Shown here: one piece after another, positions 11,149-23,484 of the stretch
Numbering within the stretch: position 1 is the first letter of the stretch
How the letters are laid out: each line of letters opens with the position of its first letter
NCBI GenBank assembly: GCA_037349105.1
Contig: JAYJMM010000120.1
Span: 7,754,001-7,818,000, forward strand
Direction: 5' to 3'
DNA from: Limnomonas spitsbergensis
Lineage: Eukaryota; Chlorophyta; Chlorophyceae; Chlamydomonadales
Length of the DNA: 64,000 nucleotides
Program-made: the position numbers and the translations under genes
The notes under the pieces: generated by a model
Database searches by the model: none
What the model was told of the DNA's origin: nothing
Seen by the model: the letters and a program-made list of their open reading frames with translations, nothing else

Positions 11149-11437
11149 TTCGTTCCACTCGGAGATCGCTCTATTTCCGGCGCCAACGGTTCGCGCTAAA
11201 AGGGTGTCATACAGCCCATCCGCCAGGTTTCGGCGCGGACTGCCTTGGTTTGCAAGGCACCCGGTTGGCCTCTTGCGAAGGCCTTACAAGTTACAAGGCA
11301 CGCTCGGGCATTTTCTTTCGCTCGATCCGGACCTGTGCCACGATACTCGCCGCTTCATTTACGAGGATATTGACTTATTAGCCTGTTCCGGCCCTGGACT
11401 GGCTGAAGAAGCCAGCCACCCTACTGCCCTGCTGACC

Positions 11438-12477
11438 AATCAAGGTAGCACAATCCGGATACGCTTCTGCTCCGGCCCGCTCCGCTCCGCTTCGATACGG
11501 CGGGCTCGGAGTATCAGTACTTTGCAGTCAAAAACTTGTTTTAGGCACATTCTGGCTTACCTACTAGCATACAACGACGTGCAGATGGTTGCAGGCCAGC
11601 ATACAGCCCCCATGCATGCCCAGATGCCCCCCTACTGACCCCAACTAAAGTAACTGTGCATCCATGCATGCATATTAGTTAGGACTTGGACCATGCAGGC
11701 AAAGTGCTGTGGCAAAACAGCCAATGATTGATGCAGTCCCCAACCCCTGAAGTGTCCAAACAACAACAACTAACAACCCCAGTTTGTGGTTGCCATGCAT
11801 AACCAATAACACCTTAAATGTCCCCTTTGCCCTTCAAATCTGCAACCTCGCCTGATACCGTCGGTATGCAGAATTTGGCGACTTTGGCTCAGGGTTCCCC
11901 GGGTGAATTTAGGCTGGGTTTTCTTAGCTCGTCAAGTGTTGAATTGCTGATCGATCTGACGATTCGAATATGGCTCGGATACCGTATAGTAGTCGCAGAC
12001 GTGCATGAGTTTCGTTGTTTTCGGAGTTCGTTGTTCCTTACAACAGCCAGTTGATTGATCGCAAACATCTTTCCCTGTCCCTGTGTTGCAAAGGACTTAA
12101 TAAGGCTTCGTCATACCGGAGCCAGACAACTTTATATTGCATTACTTGCAACGCCATCGCGTATTGGAAGACAACTTGGTCAGAGGGTTCTAGCGTTCTC
12201 CCGAGGTTATCAACGAATCTGTCTGGAACGTCAGCGATGTCAGTCCTCAGTTCCATCGGACAAGTTGTGTAGGCATACTATCGCGTGGTTGCTGAAGCTG
12301 CCCCCAAAGGCGTCTAAGCAGCAGTGTGCAGGGGTTGCATGGCCTGTCATGTCTCCCGGAAGGGCTGCACAACAATTCCTGCATGTGGAGCCAGATCGGA
12401 GCAGTATTGCCGTATCCGGAGCGGAGCAGCGATCTGCTCCGGATACGAAACAGGTTTTGCCGTGTTGTGCTACCTTG
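11438..12477. mobile_element. MITE-like element with terminal inverted repeats
   Basis: A perfect 13-bp inverted repeat, CAAGGTAGCACAA, bounds the segment (11441-11453 and its complement at 12465-12477). The direct repeat CTGCTGACC flanks it at 11429-11437 and 12478-12486. That fits a 9-bp target-site duplication of the Mutator-like size class, with three extra bases (AAT) at the left. Subterminal CCGGATACG and GCTCCG motifs recur near both ends. No transposase frame is visible, so it is probably non-autonomous. Confidence 0.7.
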
Positions 12478-12524
12478 CTGCTGACCTACCTACCCTTGCC
12501 CTCCTGACCTACTACCATGAGTGA

Positions 12525-12775
12525 TGAGCCCTCCTCTGCCCCTACTTCCCTGGCTGCCACAGCCTCCTTCCTGCCCTTCCCTCCTGCCCTTCCTTCCTGC
12601 CCTCCTGCCCGTCCTGTCCTAGCTTCCTTCCATGCTTCCCTCTTGCCCCTCTTGCCACTCCTGAGTGCCCTCCTGCCCATCCTGCCCCTCCTGTCCCTCC
12701 TGCCCTCCTGCCCTCTTACCCTCCTGACCTCCTCTGACCTCTTAACCTCCTGACCTCCGTCCTGCCCTTCCGTCC
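12525..12775. repeat. CCTGCCCT pyrimidine-rich minisatellite
   Basis: Irregular tandem CCTGCCCTTC/CCTCCTGCC units form an almost pure pyrimidine strand. Long open frames across it are compositional. Confidence 0.85.
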
Positions 12776-12779
12776 GCTT

Positions 12780-15700
12780 CTACCTTTTTGTTCAAACGAC
12801 GGCATAAGATGGGAAAGCAGCCAGCAAGCATACGAACTCAGGGATATCAAGAAGTAAACGAGCAAATAGAGAGGTAAGCAAAACCAGGAGCAAAACCCCC
12901 GACAAAACTAAAGCATATGATGTGACAAGGGGATCAGTCAACAATTTGCATCAGGGCGGCCCAGGAACATACTTGTTGTACCAGTACTGTTAGGGGCATT
13001 CCAGTTCGCTCACAATTATTTAGTTGGAGGAGTGTGCAGACTGGGTGCACGCTTAAGCTTATTTCCAGTACTTGAGTTGCATGGTCATTTGGCGGCCTGC
13101 TGGGATAGCAAACATTGCTGTGGAACCGTGACACGTGGTAGAAATTGTTGAGGCTTAGACGTTTTCAGAGACTGGAACATCCTTTGCCTTTCCTCTCCAG
13201 TCTTTTGTCTGTCCCTTCACTTTTTTTACCCCTTTTCCTTCTTTTTTTCTGCCCCTTTTACTGAGGCGCCCACGCGGCCGAGCCTTTTGTTTTGAGCAGG
13301 GCCCAGAGGTGTAACGTCATTGACACAAAAATGCTGACTACCTCTGAGCGGGCCAGTACTGGTACGGCAGGGTCCCTGGGTCTTAACGCAGGATGATTCT
13401 TAATTTTGTGCCGAACCTGCATGCTCCAATAAAATACTGCGCGGACTTATCAATTATACGAATGTTAAAGGGGCGCGGACCCAAACTATGATAACGGTTC
13501 ATGCTATTCCGACACCATGATGTCTGAATCAATCACGGTTAACATATTGGCAATGCCTTTTCGTTTCTGCAATACACTGCGAACAAAATAAATAAAATAA
13601 TAGCATGTAGCGCTTAAAGTAGAAAAGCTACCTACCAGGAGATCGTTGATGCAGTGAAAACTTGGGCCGGGAGAGAGGGGTACTTAGGGTTTCCACCTGT
13701 CCAGGAGGTGGATCAATGTTGGATCCCCCAGCCCTGAAAAGAAAATGTTATCACTTCAGCATGTAGCAGTCTGCTTACATCATGCCCTAGCTCCCTGCCT
13801 AGCTTTACATGGATCAAGACTGGTACTGCCTTCAAACATGGCATTGATCCCAAAATAACCGTGGTTCGATACCTGTTTATGGATCTGTTTATGGATCTGT
13901 TTATGGATCTGGATCTGGTCGCGCCGTCTTGGCATTGCTCAACCGCATGATGCAGTGCCCCATATCTGCGAATCTGTTGAAGGAGGAGTGCATGATGTTG
14001 CACCCTACCTCTGCTCAAAGGCAGGGCTCGGTCAAACAGGTTAATGAAATTTCACCTCTCGGCCATGCTGAAATGAAGCTCGGCCACGTCGGCAAACAAA
14101 AAGACATATAGGAAAGTAAAGGGAGAAGACGTAAGAGGAAAGAAAGGATAGCAAGTTCACCCACAAAACAAAAAGAACAAAGAGGTCAGGCAAACCGTAT
14201 TCGCTGCCCTCCTAGGACGAGTTCTCAGCGCTACCTCCATCCTGATGATATCTGATGTGTCTGACTGGTCTGTGCACTTATGCTCTCATGCAGTCATGCA
14301 GTGCAGGAAATGGCGACCGTAATTGGCCGTGTTGCAAACGGTACGGATACGGTACGGGATTTTAGGCCAATACGGCCCGTACTGGATAATCCTGCCGTAA
14401 GCCATTCAAGGTTTGATCCAAATGGGCCTAGTGGTGGGCTGGTAGCTGCCCAGCGGCCTGCCGAAGGTGGTCATGTTATGCACCCAGAGGTGACACCGGC
14501 CTTGATGGTGCTTCACCGATAGTGGGGTTAGTAGAAACAGCCTAAACGCCTTTATTGTGCCTCTCAGTCCCTGCATGGCCTTGGGAGAGGTGGCGGCCAA
14601 GTCGGTTTCTTAAGTGGTGGCGTTTGCATTGTGTGGGTGGCATGCAATCACTTGTATGCCACCAACACAGCCAATCCTTCAAATTTGACTTTCAGGGCCA
14701 GATCAGTTTCAGAAGGTGCTTCAGCTACAAGGTGCTTCAGTTACATCAAGGCCTTCGGCCGGGAGGGGCTGGTGCAACAACCCATGCACTGAAAAATGAG
14801 GTGGCAGAGGAATCCTTGTCCCTGAGAAAACATTACCCCTACGGCGATTCAGGAAGAAAAACAAATGAGGGAAGAGGAAGCCTAAATAGCTTCGATTTGT
14901 TAAAGTACAGGTTGACGAGACTCGCCATTCCCAGCATGTTAACCATAAAGATGCAAAGGGGACTGTGGCAGATCAGTAAGAATAGGGAAATATGCAAGTC
15001 GGCAGTCTGGTGCACTATGTCCAAGGAAATGCCGGAGGCATATGATGGGCAATATCTCTCTTTTGCCTGGACTTAACAAGATGTGAGGCCGGCCGCCCAA
15101 CCCCAGAAAACCTGAGACGCCATCACAAAACAGCCCGGGTGGGCATGTGGCCCTTGTCATCAGGTGAGAAAAGGCGAGCAGGAACAGGAAAAGCACACGA
15201 CCAAGAAGCCCTCACACGGCCACAATATTTAATGCGTAACAAAAAAGATTAAGGTCAGAAAATAAATTGTCACCCCGCCAGGACACCCCTCTTGCTAATG
15301 CGCACTGCCACCAGAAACCCACCCAAAAGCGGTTGCAAACGTCTCCACCAAAACCGAAAAAGCGGCGCCCAACCTGCAGAAGGAGACAAGAGCTGACAGG
15401 TAGCCAGAAAAGGACCTGCATGGACACTAAGAGGGCAAAGGGCAAAGGAGGACCTGAAGGCATGGCTTCCTCCCCACAAAGACGCAGCTCGCAGGCTAGC
15501 AATCAGCCACAAGGCCCAAACTACCCCGAGGCCCTCACAACACGAAATAAAAAAACCAAACAGGACACGCACAACCGTAACCGGAGACTTAGTCACACAG
15601 GGGGCGAGAAGGGGTACATTGACCCAAAAGTTCTAGTTCAGATTCAAAGCATATAGGGACTGATGCCTCCGGGGAGCAGCTCGCACCTTAAGGCAGCGGC

Positions 15701-17760
15701 CCAGGTCCACCGGGCCAAGCTGGTGGTCACCAACTTAGTGACCAAGAGGACGTTTTACGGGCAACCAAGAACGTAGGCATAAAAGCCTGTAGGTGGCCCG
15801 CTCCTTGGGACCCAAAGAGTCATGGAAGGCCAATTTTATTCCCTTAAACTAGCACCAATCGTGAACCAGGGCCTCCGCCTGGGCCAGGTTCTCCACACGA
15901 ATGAGGTACCTGCAGGAGGTGTCGGTCGGCAGGACCTTGCCAAGGGTAAATGCGTCAATGACACGGACTCCGTCTGCCAGACTGGATGAGCGCGGTAACT
16001 GCAGCAGCAGCCGGGGTGCCACGCTATCCCACCAGGCCGGGCATCTCCTCTGTTGAACCCACCAACACGAAGCAGCAACGCTGAGGCATAGGGGCAACAA
16101 TGTACGGAGGAGCACTCAGGTCTGGCCGGAGGCTGCGGTGGCGGGCGCATGGACCGCTGACGTTGATGTTAGCCACCGTAAGTCACGACAGTGGCATAAG
16201 ACCTGCTCTGGGCAGGTGGGGGCGCAATAGAGCGGACCTCGAGGGCCGCCACTCGGGCCGCAAGGACGTCAATACTGACCATCCCTGCGAGGCATGGAGG
16301 CATGCATGGGATGGCATAGGGGTAGGAGACTAGGAAGCTGCTGGGAAGTCAGTGCTTTGGCAAGCTGGGTGGCCAGGGCTGCTGACTGACCAGTAGCCGG
16401 AAGGGTCATGGATGTAAGCACCTCATGGATGAGCTGCATGACAGCCTATCTACACTGAGATTCTGAGACTACTAGTCGCTCCTGAGCGAGCTGGGAAGCT
16501 GTCTGTGCTGCTGAGTTGTTGAAGGACGAGCTGAGAGGGACGCGGTTGCAATATGGATGGACAAGGGACTGCATAGTGTGGGCATAAACAGTTCTCACGT
16601 GTGCCCCTCTTTACCTCTTGCCTTCTACCGGTTATGTCTCTCCTTGATGGCTTGATGACCCACTCACCATAATATCTATCTTCTCCGTCTCTCAGTCACT
16701 CTCTCATGTCTACGACTGTACCTGACGCCATGTGCTGTTAGTGGTCTACTAGACATTATTTAATGTGCTGCAGTCTCTGCTGGTTACGTCTGTTCGTCGC
16801 TGTAACCAACAAACGACCCAACCGAAGTCGCAAACAGTGACAAGAATCCACGCGCAACGGCTTGCCGGGGGTGGGCGTGGCCGGAGGGGGCCGGGGGGGT
16901 CGAATATCGACGCGGGGGCGGTGCGCGGGGGAAGATCGGAGACTGGGGGCCTCCGGCCGTAAACGTGGCCAGTGGTTTCTACGTGTGCGTGCCGATTTGA
17001 CGATTTGTCGTTAAAAGTCGGGCCACAATTTGGGTTTTGGTGTACTGTTTTCGGCGCGGTAAAGCCTGTTTCATTGGCGGTGTGGAAATTTCTGGTTTCG
17101 GGAGTGGGGAGTCTGGTTTGGGGTCGGGAATCGTGTGTTCCGTATCGTGTGACGCACTGTAGCAGGTTGGCGAAGACGTGTTGCGTGTTGGTGGGCGCAC
17201 TGTTTTGGTGTGGGGAGGCCGTTTTGAGCTGAGGATTTTGCGCGTGCCGTGTCGTGTTCGATGCGATGATGGAGTGCGGTGAGTCGTGTTCCGGGCAACA
17301 TACAATATGCAATGTGCTGATGATAGTCGACTCGTGCGTGCGTGAAGTTCATTCCGCAGTTTGATTGGTTGTCGCGCTCCTGATTTTCGAATCGTGATGT
17401 GAACGTGCACCGGGTAAAGTTTCGGAAGCTCGTGGAACGTTTTGGTATCCGTGTCGGTTCGAGTTGGATTTATGATTGATTGATGGGAGGTCGGGCGACT
17501 GAAGCGTGAACGTTGACCGGGTGAAGTTTCGGAAAGTCGGGAAACGTTTCGGAATGTCGAGAACAGTTTTGGAAACTCGAGATCAGTTTTGGTAACTCGG
17601 GTAAAGTTGTTGTTTGATTCGTTGATTGATGGGTGCGTGTGAGCGTTCGCATGTGGCCAGTGGGCTCGCGTATCCGACGTGGCATGTACGGGATGGATGG
17701 GCTGCGTAAAGGCAGGTTTGCTGCGACTGGGCGCCGCATTTTTCGCTGTTGCTTTTACTT
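12780..17760. other. Five kilobases with no supported gene
   Basis: I find no convincing exon chain. At 15652-16115 the minus strand has short protein-like pieces (ending LAQAEALVHDWC, then LAFHDSLGPKERATYRLLC after a stop). These may be a decayed mobile-element ORF. The minus-strand open frame at about 16979-17884 is low-complexity His/Thr/Pro/Ser and reads as compositional. A triple GTTTATGGATCT repeat lies at 13876-13915. Confidence 0.45.
13265..13309. repeat. Dispersed repeat copy A (GGCGCCCACGCGGCCGAGCC)
   Basis: GGCGCCCACGCGGCCGAGCC and the following GCAGGGCCCAGA recur at 31814-31854. Both copies are preceded by T/C-rich sequence with CCCTTTT-type runs. This is probably the end of a dispersed element family. 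Confidence 0.75.
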
Positions 17761-18190
17761 TTTTTCTTGGATGAAGACGACGATGGAGCTGAACGTGAGT
17801 GATATTCGTAGGGTATAGGTTGCGTATGGGCTGAAAAGAAATTAGAATAATGGGCTGAAGGCAAGGGCTATCCATATATATCATCTATGTGGGCTGCATG
17901 AATTGTGTGGCTCAGTTTGAGATTCAAATGTGTCTTGTTGTGCTGTCTGCGTGCAGGAGCCAATCCTGGCTTTATTTGCCGTTATTACGTGGATCGCCGT
18001 TGCCAGGGGTAAGACCTCGGGTTGATATGAACTCTTGAGCATGTAGGGTTGAAAGATGAAGGGGTGCTGCTGAAGAATTGGGCATGTGGGCATGTGGGTG
18101 CGGCTAGAAAAATTGGGTATGTGGGCATGTGCGTGTTGCTGGACAATTGTGATTATGGGTGAAGCTGAAAATTTGACGATTGGCATGTAG

Positions 18191-21100
18191 GTGGGTGGTG
18201 ACGGGGATGAGGTGTTGTACCTGAGTTCGGAGGAGCTTGATTTTCTGCGGATGTTGGAGGAGGGAGTGCTGACCGGCAACTACGGCAACGTTGATGTTGT
18301 GAAGGACTCCCTTGGCGATGCTGATGAGGTGAGTGTGCTTGTTGGCGTTGGAGGCTGTGCGGTGTGATATGGATTGCAATAATTGCATACTCGTGGCTGG
18401 TTTGGTGTAAAGGAACCATGTTGTGTGGTGCTTTATATGCCAGGCCATCTGCCAGGCAGGCCTGCTTGTTAGGAAGAAAGCATGTTGTAAAGTGTGTTCG
18501 GGCATGCATGTTCTAGGCTTTGTCTGCTAGTTAGAAGATTGAAGTTGTACTGTCTGTTATGGCCGACATCCTGTAGGCCCGCTTGTAAAAATAGTGTAGG
18601 TTGTACTGTCTGTTAGGGTTTGCATATATATGCTTGGCCTGCTTGTTAGAATGAAGAGGCATTTGTTGCCACGCTGCTCTGTTGACAGCTACCGATGGCT
18701 TGCTGTTGCCTCGGTGGTTTCCAATATTTTTTGTTTTAGGTGTCTGGTGTCAGCGTGGAGGCTGATACGGTTGGCATGCGCCATATGCGGCCTGAGGTTA
18801 CTGAGGTCCGTGGACTGGGTCGGTTTTGTGGAATGCTTGTTAGAAAGAAAGAAGGCTGTACTGTCCGTCAGGGCGTGCATTTGCTAGGCCTCCTTTTTAG
18901 ATTGAAATGAGGCTGTACTGTCTGTTAGGGCAGTGATATTCCCGACCTGGTTGTTGGAAAGAAAGCAGGCTGCACTGTCTGCTTTCTCCAATGTGCATGC
19001 CCCTGTATGTTAGGGCATGCCTATTCCTGGCCTGCTTGTTAGATTGAAAGTAGGCTGTTCTGTCTGTTAGGGCCTGCATATGCCTGGCCTACTTGTTAGA
19101 AAGAAACGATAGCATGTTGTATTGTCTGTTAGGGCATTCAAATACCAGGCCTGCTTGTTAGAAATAAAGTCTGTTACGGCATGCATGTGCCAAGCCTTGT
19201 CTGCTTGTTAGAAAAATTGAAGCTGTACTCTCTGTTATGGCAGACATATCCTTGGCCTGCTTGTTAAACATAGTGAAGATTGTACTGTTTTTAGGGCATG
19301 CATATGCCTGGCCTGCCTGATCGAAAGAATGCAAGCTGTATTGTCTGTTAGGGTTTGCATATGCTTGGCCTGCTTGTCAGAATGAAGAGACCTTTGTTGA
19401 GCTGCCCTGTTGACAGTTACTGATGTCATGTTGTTGCCTTGGTTTTCGCCATGTTTTTTTTTGTAGGTGACTGGCACGGACATACCTGTCCCCAGCATGG
19501 AGGCTGATATGGTTGGCATGCGCCATTTGCAGTAGCCTGAGGTTTGTGGACTGGGTTGGTTTTGTGGCCTGCTTGTTAGATTGAAAGTAGGCTGTACTGT
19601 CTGTTAGGGCATGCATATGCCAGACCTGTTTGATAGAAAGAAAGCATGTTGTATTGTCTGTTAGGGCATGCATGTGCCAGGCCTTGTTTGCTTGTTGGAA
19701 AAAATGACGTTGTACTGTTTGTTATGGTAAACATACTGTTGGCTTGCTTGCTAAATAAAAGTGCAGGCTGTGCTGTCTGTAAGGGCATGCATATGCATGC
19801 TGGGTCTGCCTTTTTTGAAAGAATGCAAGCTGTCTGTTAGGGCTTGGCGTGCTTGTAAGAATGAAGATGCCTTTGTTGCGCTGATCTGTTGACAGTTGCT
19901 GATGTCCTGTTGTTCCCTCGGTTGTTGCCATCTTTTTGTGCTGTAGGTGTTTGGCGCGGACAAAGCTGTGCCCACGTTGGAGGCTGATACGGTTGGCGTG
20001 CACCATGTGCGGCCTGAGGTTTGAGGACTGGGTTGGTTTTGTTGTCTGTTTGTCAAAATAAAGCTGTACTGCCTGTTAGGGCATGCATTTTCTGACCTGT
20101 CTGTTAGGAAAAAAAAATGTACTGTTTGTTATGGCTTGCATATTCCAGGCCTGCTTGTTAGGAAATGGTTAGGCTGTACTGTCTGTTAGGGCATTCATAT
20201 TCCAGGCCTGCTTGTTAGGAAATGGTTAGGCTGTACTGTTTGTTAGGGCATTGATATACCATGACTGCTTGTTAAAAATCAAGTGTGTTAGGTTATGCAC
20301 ATGTAACTTTCTTTGTGTGTTGGTGCGAAGAAATGCTGTACTTTCAGTTATGGCAGACATTTTGCAGGCTTGCTTGCTAAAAAGTAGTGTCGGTTGAGCT
20401 GTCTGTTAGGGCATGCACATGACGTGCCTGCCTGTTCGAAAGAATGCAAGCTGTACTTTCTGTTAGGGTTTGCATATGCTTGGCATGCTTATGGAATGAA
20501 GAGGCCTTTGTTGTGCTGCCGTGTTGACAGTTACTTATGTCATGTTAGTTGTTGCCCTTATAACATGCATATTCCTGGCCTGCTTGTTATAAAGGAACGT
20601 GTTGTACTGTGTGTTAGGGCATGTATATGCCTGAGTGGCTTGCTTGTAAGGAAGAAAGTATGGTGTTCCGTCTGTTGTGGCATGCGTATTTTAGGCGTTC
20701 TTGTTATAAATAAAACAGGCTGTACTGTTTGTGAGGGCATGCATATGCTTGGCCTGCTTGTTAGAATGAATGAAGAGGCCTTTGTTGCACTGCCGTGTTG
20801 ACGGTTAGTTATGCTATGTTGTTGACTGTTGGTTGCCATATTTTTTGCTGTAGGTGTTTGGCACGGACATCCCTGTCTCCACCTTGGAAGCTGATACAGT
20901 TGGCATGCGCAATGTGCGGCCTGAAGTATGTAGACAGGGATGGTTTAGTGGCCTGTATGTTAGAAAGAAAGGAAGTTGTACTGCTCGTTACGGCGTGTAT
21001 TTGCCATGCGTGCTTGTTAGAAATATTGCAGGTTGCAGTGTTTGCATAGGCATGCATAATGTGGTGCTGCTTTTAGGAAAAATGCTGGCTGCACTGTTAT

Positions 21101-22108
21101 AGGTCTTGCATATTTCAGGTATGCTTGTTACAAAGAAAGCAGGATATACTGTGTGTTCTGGCATGGTATGTCAAGCCTGTTGTTAGAAAGACAGTTGGCG
21201 GTACTGTGTATTAGGCGTTGCATAGGCCTTGCCTGCTTGTAAAGCAGCTGTAGGTGTAGTTATGGATTGTTGCCATGGTGGGGCGGTCTGGTAGCGCATG
21301 GATATGAGTGGTCAGCTTGCTAGAAATAACCCTTGACAAACAACTTGGAAGCCTGAACCCTTGACTTGGTCTGTTAGAGGGAGCATATGTGTTGCATGTT
21401 TGTAAGAATGAAGACATATGTGGTTGTGCTGCCTTGTTGGCATGTTTTGTTGTCATGCTGTTGTTTGCTTTGTTGTTGTAGGAGTGTTGTGAGAACGAGG
21501 CTGTTTCCAACATGGAGGCAGCTGCTGATGGCATGTGCCAAGCGGATCAGGAGGTACATGGGATTGGCATGGGTGTTTTTAAATAACTGTCATGTAGGGT
21601 GTTGGGGAGGGCATATGACTGGTCTCTTTGTTGATACAAGTGAATTCGGTAGGGAGACAACATACGATTCGCGTTAGAGTGTGTCAGGGTTCTGAGGGGT
21701 GCGTTGGATGTGGAAGAGTGACGCACTTTTAAGGAACGTGTCGAGAGAAAGCTTGCGTCTGGTGTGGTAGTTGGAAGTAGGTTGGTAGAGCCGGAAAAGT
21801 AGGTCGTACAATCGGTTAAGGCTTGCATTTGACTAGGCTGCTTCCTCCATTTAACTGTAGTGGTAGAACCCTGATCCCTAAACTGTTGACCTGAAACTGG
21901 TCAATCCGAATCCCTGAAATATGGATGTTGCACTTTGTATTTCCAGGCGAAGTGGTTTCCTTGCACCCGTGTGCCAGTGCACTCTGGCGAGAATGTGTTT
22001 GACCTGGAAGCGTTCAAGGACTATAACGTGGCGCATTTCTGGCAGTCTAGTTTGGGCGTCATACAACTTCGGGACGCTTCGGGGCTTGCAGTTGATGCGG
22101 CACAGTAG
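18191..22108 (+). CDS. Unidentified gene with an amplified 72-nt exon
   Basis: All exons are phase 0-0: 18191-18328 (..EVLYLSSEELDFLRMLEEG..), 18740-18796, 19947-20018, 20854-20925, 21482-21553 and 21947-22108 (TAG). The exons at 18740, 19947 and 20854 are paralogous (VFGTDIPVSTLEADTVGMRN type; the 18740 copy is 15 nt shorter). The exon at 21482 is a distant relative of the same length. A further copy at 19467-19541 has an in-frame TAG and looks like a dead or skipped exon. The last exon encodes a distinct domain (AKWFPCTRVPVHSG .. YNVAHFWQSSLGV). An upstream start exon is uncertain; one candidate is the acidic block ending at a donor at about 17794. No family is recognised. Because the exons are symmetrical, any copy can be skipped or included without frameshift. 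Confidence 0.55.
18430..21260. repeat. Intronic minisatellite, about 55-60 bp unit, GCCTGCTTGTTAGAAAGAAA
   Basis: Dozens of diverged units of the form GCCTGCTTGTTAGAAAGAAA followed by GTACTGTCTGTTAGGGC and ATGCATATGCC fill the introns between the amplified exons. The exons sit inside this field at about 0.5-0.9 kb spacing. Each is preceded by the same block (TTTGTTG..CTG..GTTGACAGTTA.. then poly-T..TAG), so a composite exon-plus-intron unit has been copied. Confidence 0.9.
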
Positions 22109-22461
22109 GTGAGCTTTAAGTGGCTGTGTGCGTGTGAGTGTGTGTGCGTCTGTGATGGCAATGGTGATGGTGATGATGATGGTGTTATGGCATGTGAAGG
22201 GTGGGTTAGTGGATGAAATAAAATGAAAACGACGGGTGTGATTAGTACTGTGATTTAAAGAAGTGTGAAGGCATGTGTGTTTGCTGATGTCATGCACGTG
22301 CATGACAAGTCACGGGGACATCTTGGAGATTTTGGGTACGAAGCTGAGGGCACCACCTTTGAACTACAAGTGTCGGATAAGCGGAATGGGTGTGCCTTAT
22401 GCGGCATGCTTGGTGCTGCGCATGTTTAAGTGCACAGAGGATGCAGATCTTCCTGAGTGGC

Positions 22462-22923
22462 ATGTCTCTTCCTGAGCAATGGCAGTGGTGGCTGGCGTAT
22501 GCCAAGTCCACTGCTTCCATTTTTTCGTGCAAGAGGAAGCTGGCTGCAGAGCATCGGGCGTGTTTGCGGGTGTTGGCGAATGAGGCGCCAGGCTATATGG
22601 TGCCTACGTCCTTTTTCATGCTGGTTGCGCATCGCGTGGGCGGAGGTAGAGCTATGTATGTCGATACAGTTCTGGCAGGTGGATATCACGGTTTGCAACG
22701 TTATGGACCTCCACTGACTCATGCGACTGAGGCGACAAGGGACGTTGTTCTGCTTCGCATCGATAACCAGCAGCACTTCAGTGTGAATGTGTTTATCGAC
22801 ATCAGCGATGTCAATGTGTGGAAAGCTGTGGAATGCGAGGGGAACGAAGACTTTCCTACGTTGGTGTTGCTGTCAGCAGCTTGTGGCCCTTTGTCTCCAT
22901 GTGTGTTGGGGTGTGTAAGGTAG
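22462..22923 (+). CDS. Hypothetical protein, possibly an exon of a longer or frameshifted gene
   Basis: The open frame from ATG 22462 to TAG (153 residues) contains PEQWQWWLAYAKS, VPTSFFMLVAHRVGGG and RIDNQQHFSVNVFIDISD, and looks protein-like. Just upstream, 22340-22475 reads protein-like in a different frame (YKCRISGMGVPYAACLVLR.. then PEWHVSS, stop). So either a frameshift or an unresolved intron joins them. A candidate following exon is 23122-23190 (..LKEACSEQYSLPTAHAS..|gtgagt). No domain is recognised. Confidence 0.4.
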   Translation: MSLPEQWQWWLAYAKSTASIFSCKRKLAAEHRACLRVLANEAPGYMVPTSFFMLVAHRVGGGRAMYVDTVLAGGYHGLQRYGPPLTHATEATRDVVLLRIDNQQHFSVNVFIDISDVNVWKAVECEGNEDFPTLVLLSAACGPLSPCVLGCVR

Positions 22924-23484
22924 TATTAAAGAATGGGTAACGTAGTGTAACATACAATGTGGTGTGTGCATGTGATAGTAGCCTGTTCAAGGTTGTATGT
23001 CTTTATGATTGTGCTGTTGTTATGAAGATTGGTTGATGGGGTATAGAGTGGTTGGTGTACGTGTATAGGAAGGTGGTATTTTTTATGTTGATACTATGTT
23101 GTGTCCCATGTTGGCTGTGCAGCTGCAAGCTTGAAGGAGGCATGCTCTGAACAGTACAGCTTGCCAACAGCGCATGCGAGTGTTGCTGGTGAGTGGGTTT
23201 TAGGTCATGGGTGGACATGGTGGCACCTGCTATGATGGAGTGCTGGGTTATGTAGGGTGGATTGTTGTGTGAACAATGTTGGGGTTATAGGTGTGTGGTC
23301 ACCGTAAATGGGATGTGATGGTCCGGAATATGCATCTGAGATGAGCTGAGGTGACATGTGTGATGATGAATGATATATTTTGGTTGCAATGAAAGGATGT
23401 GTGATTTTTGAAGTTGTGCCAATGGATTCAGGCGTTGGCAACCAGGGGGACCGGTCGTCTGGTGAGTTGATGGGGGCCATTTGT

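Noticed and set aside
11204..11638. 144-residue + strand open frame upstream of the carrier gene
   Set aside because: It runs into the inverted-repeat element and has no recognisable domain.
14555..15076. 173-residue + strand open frame
   Set aside because: No ATG was confirmed as a plausible start, the content is not protein-like, and no homology pattern is visible.
16979..17884. 301-residue minus-strand open frame
   Set aside because: Composition is His/Thr/Pro/Ser-rich without domains, other minus frames are also open here, and no splice-supported exon chain was found.
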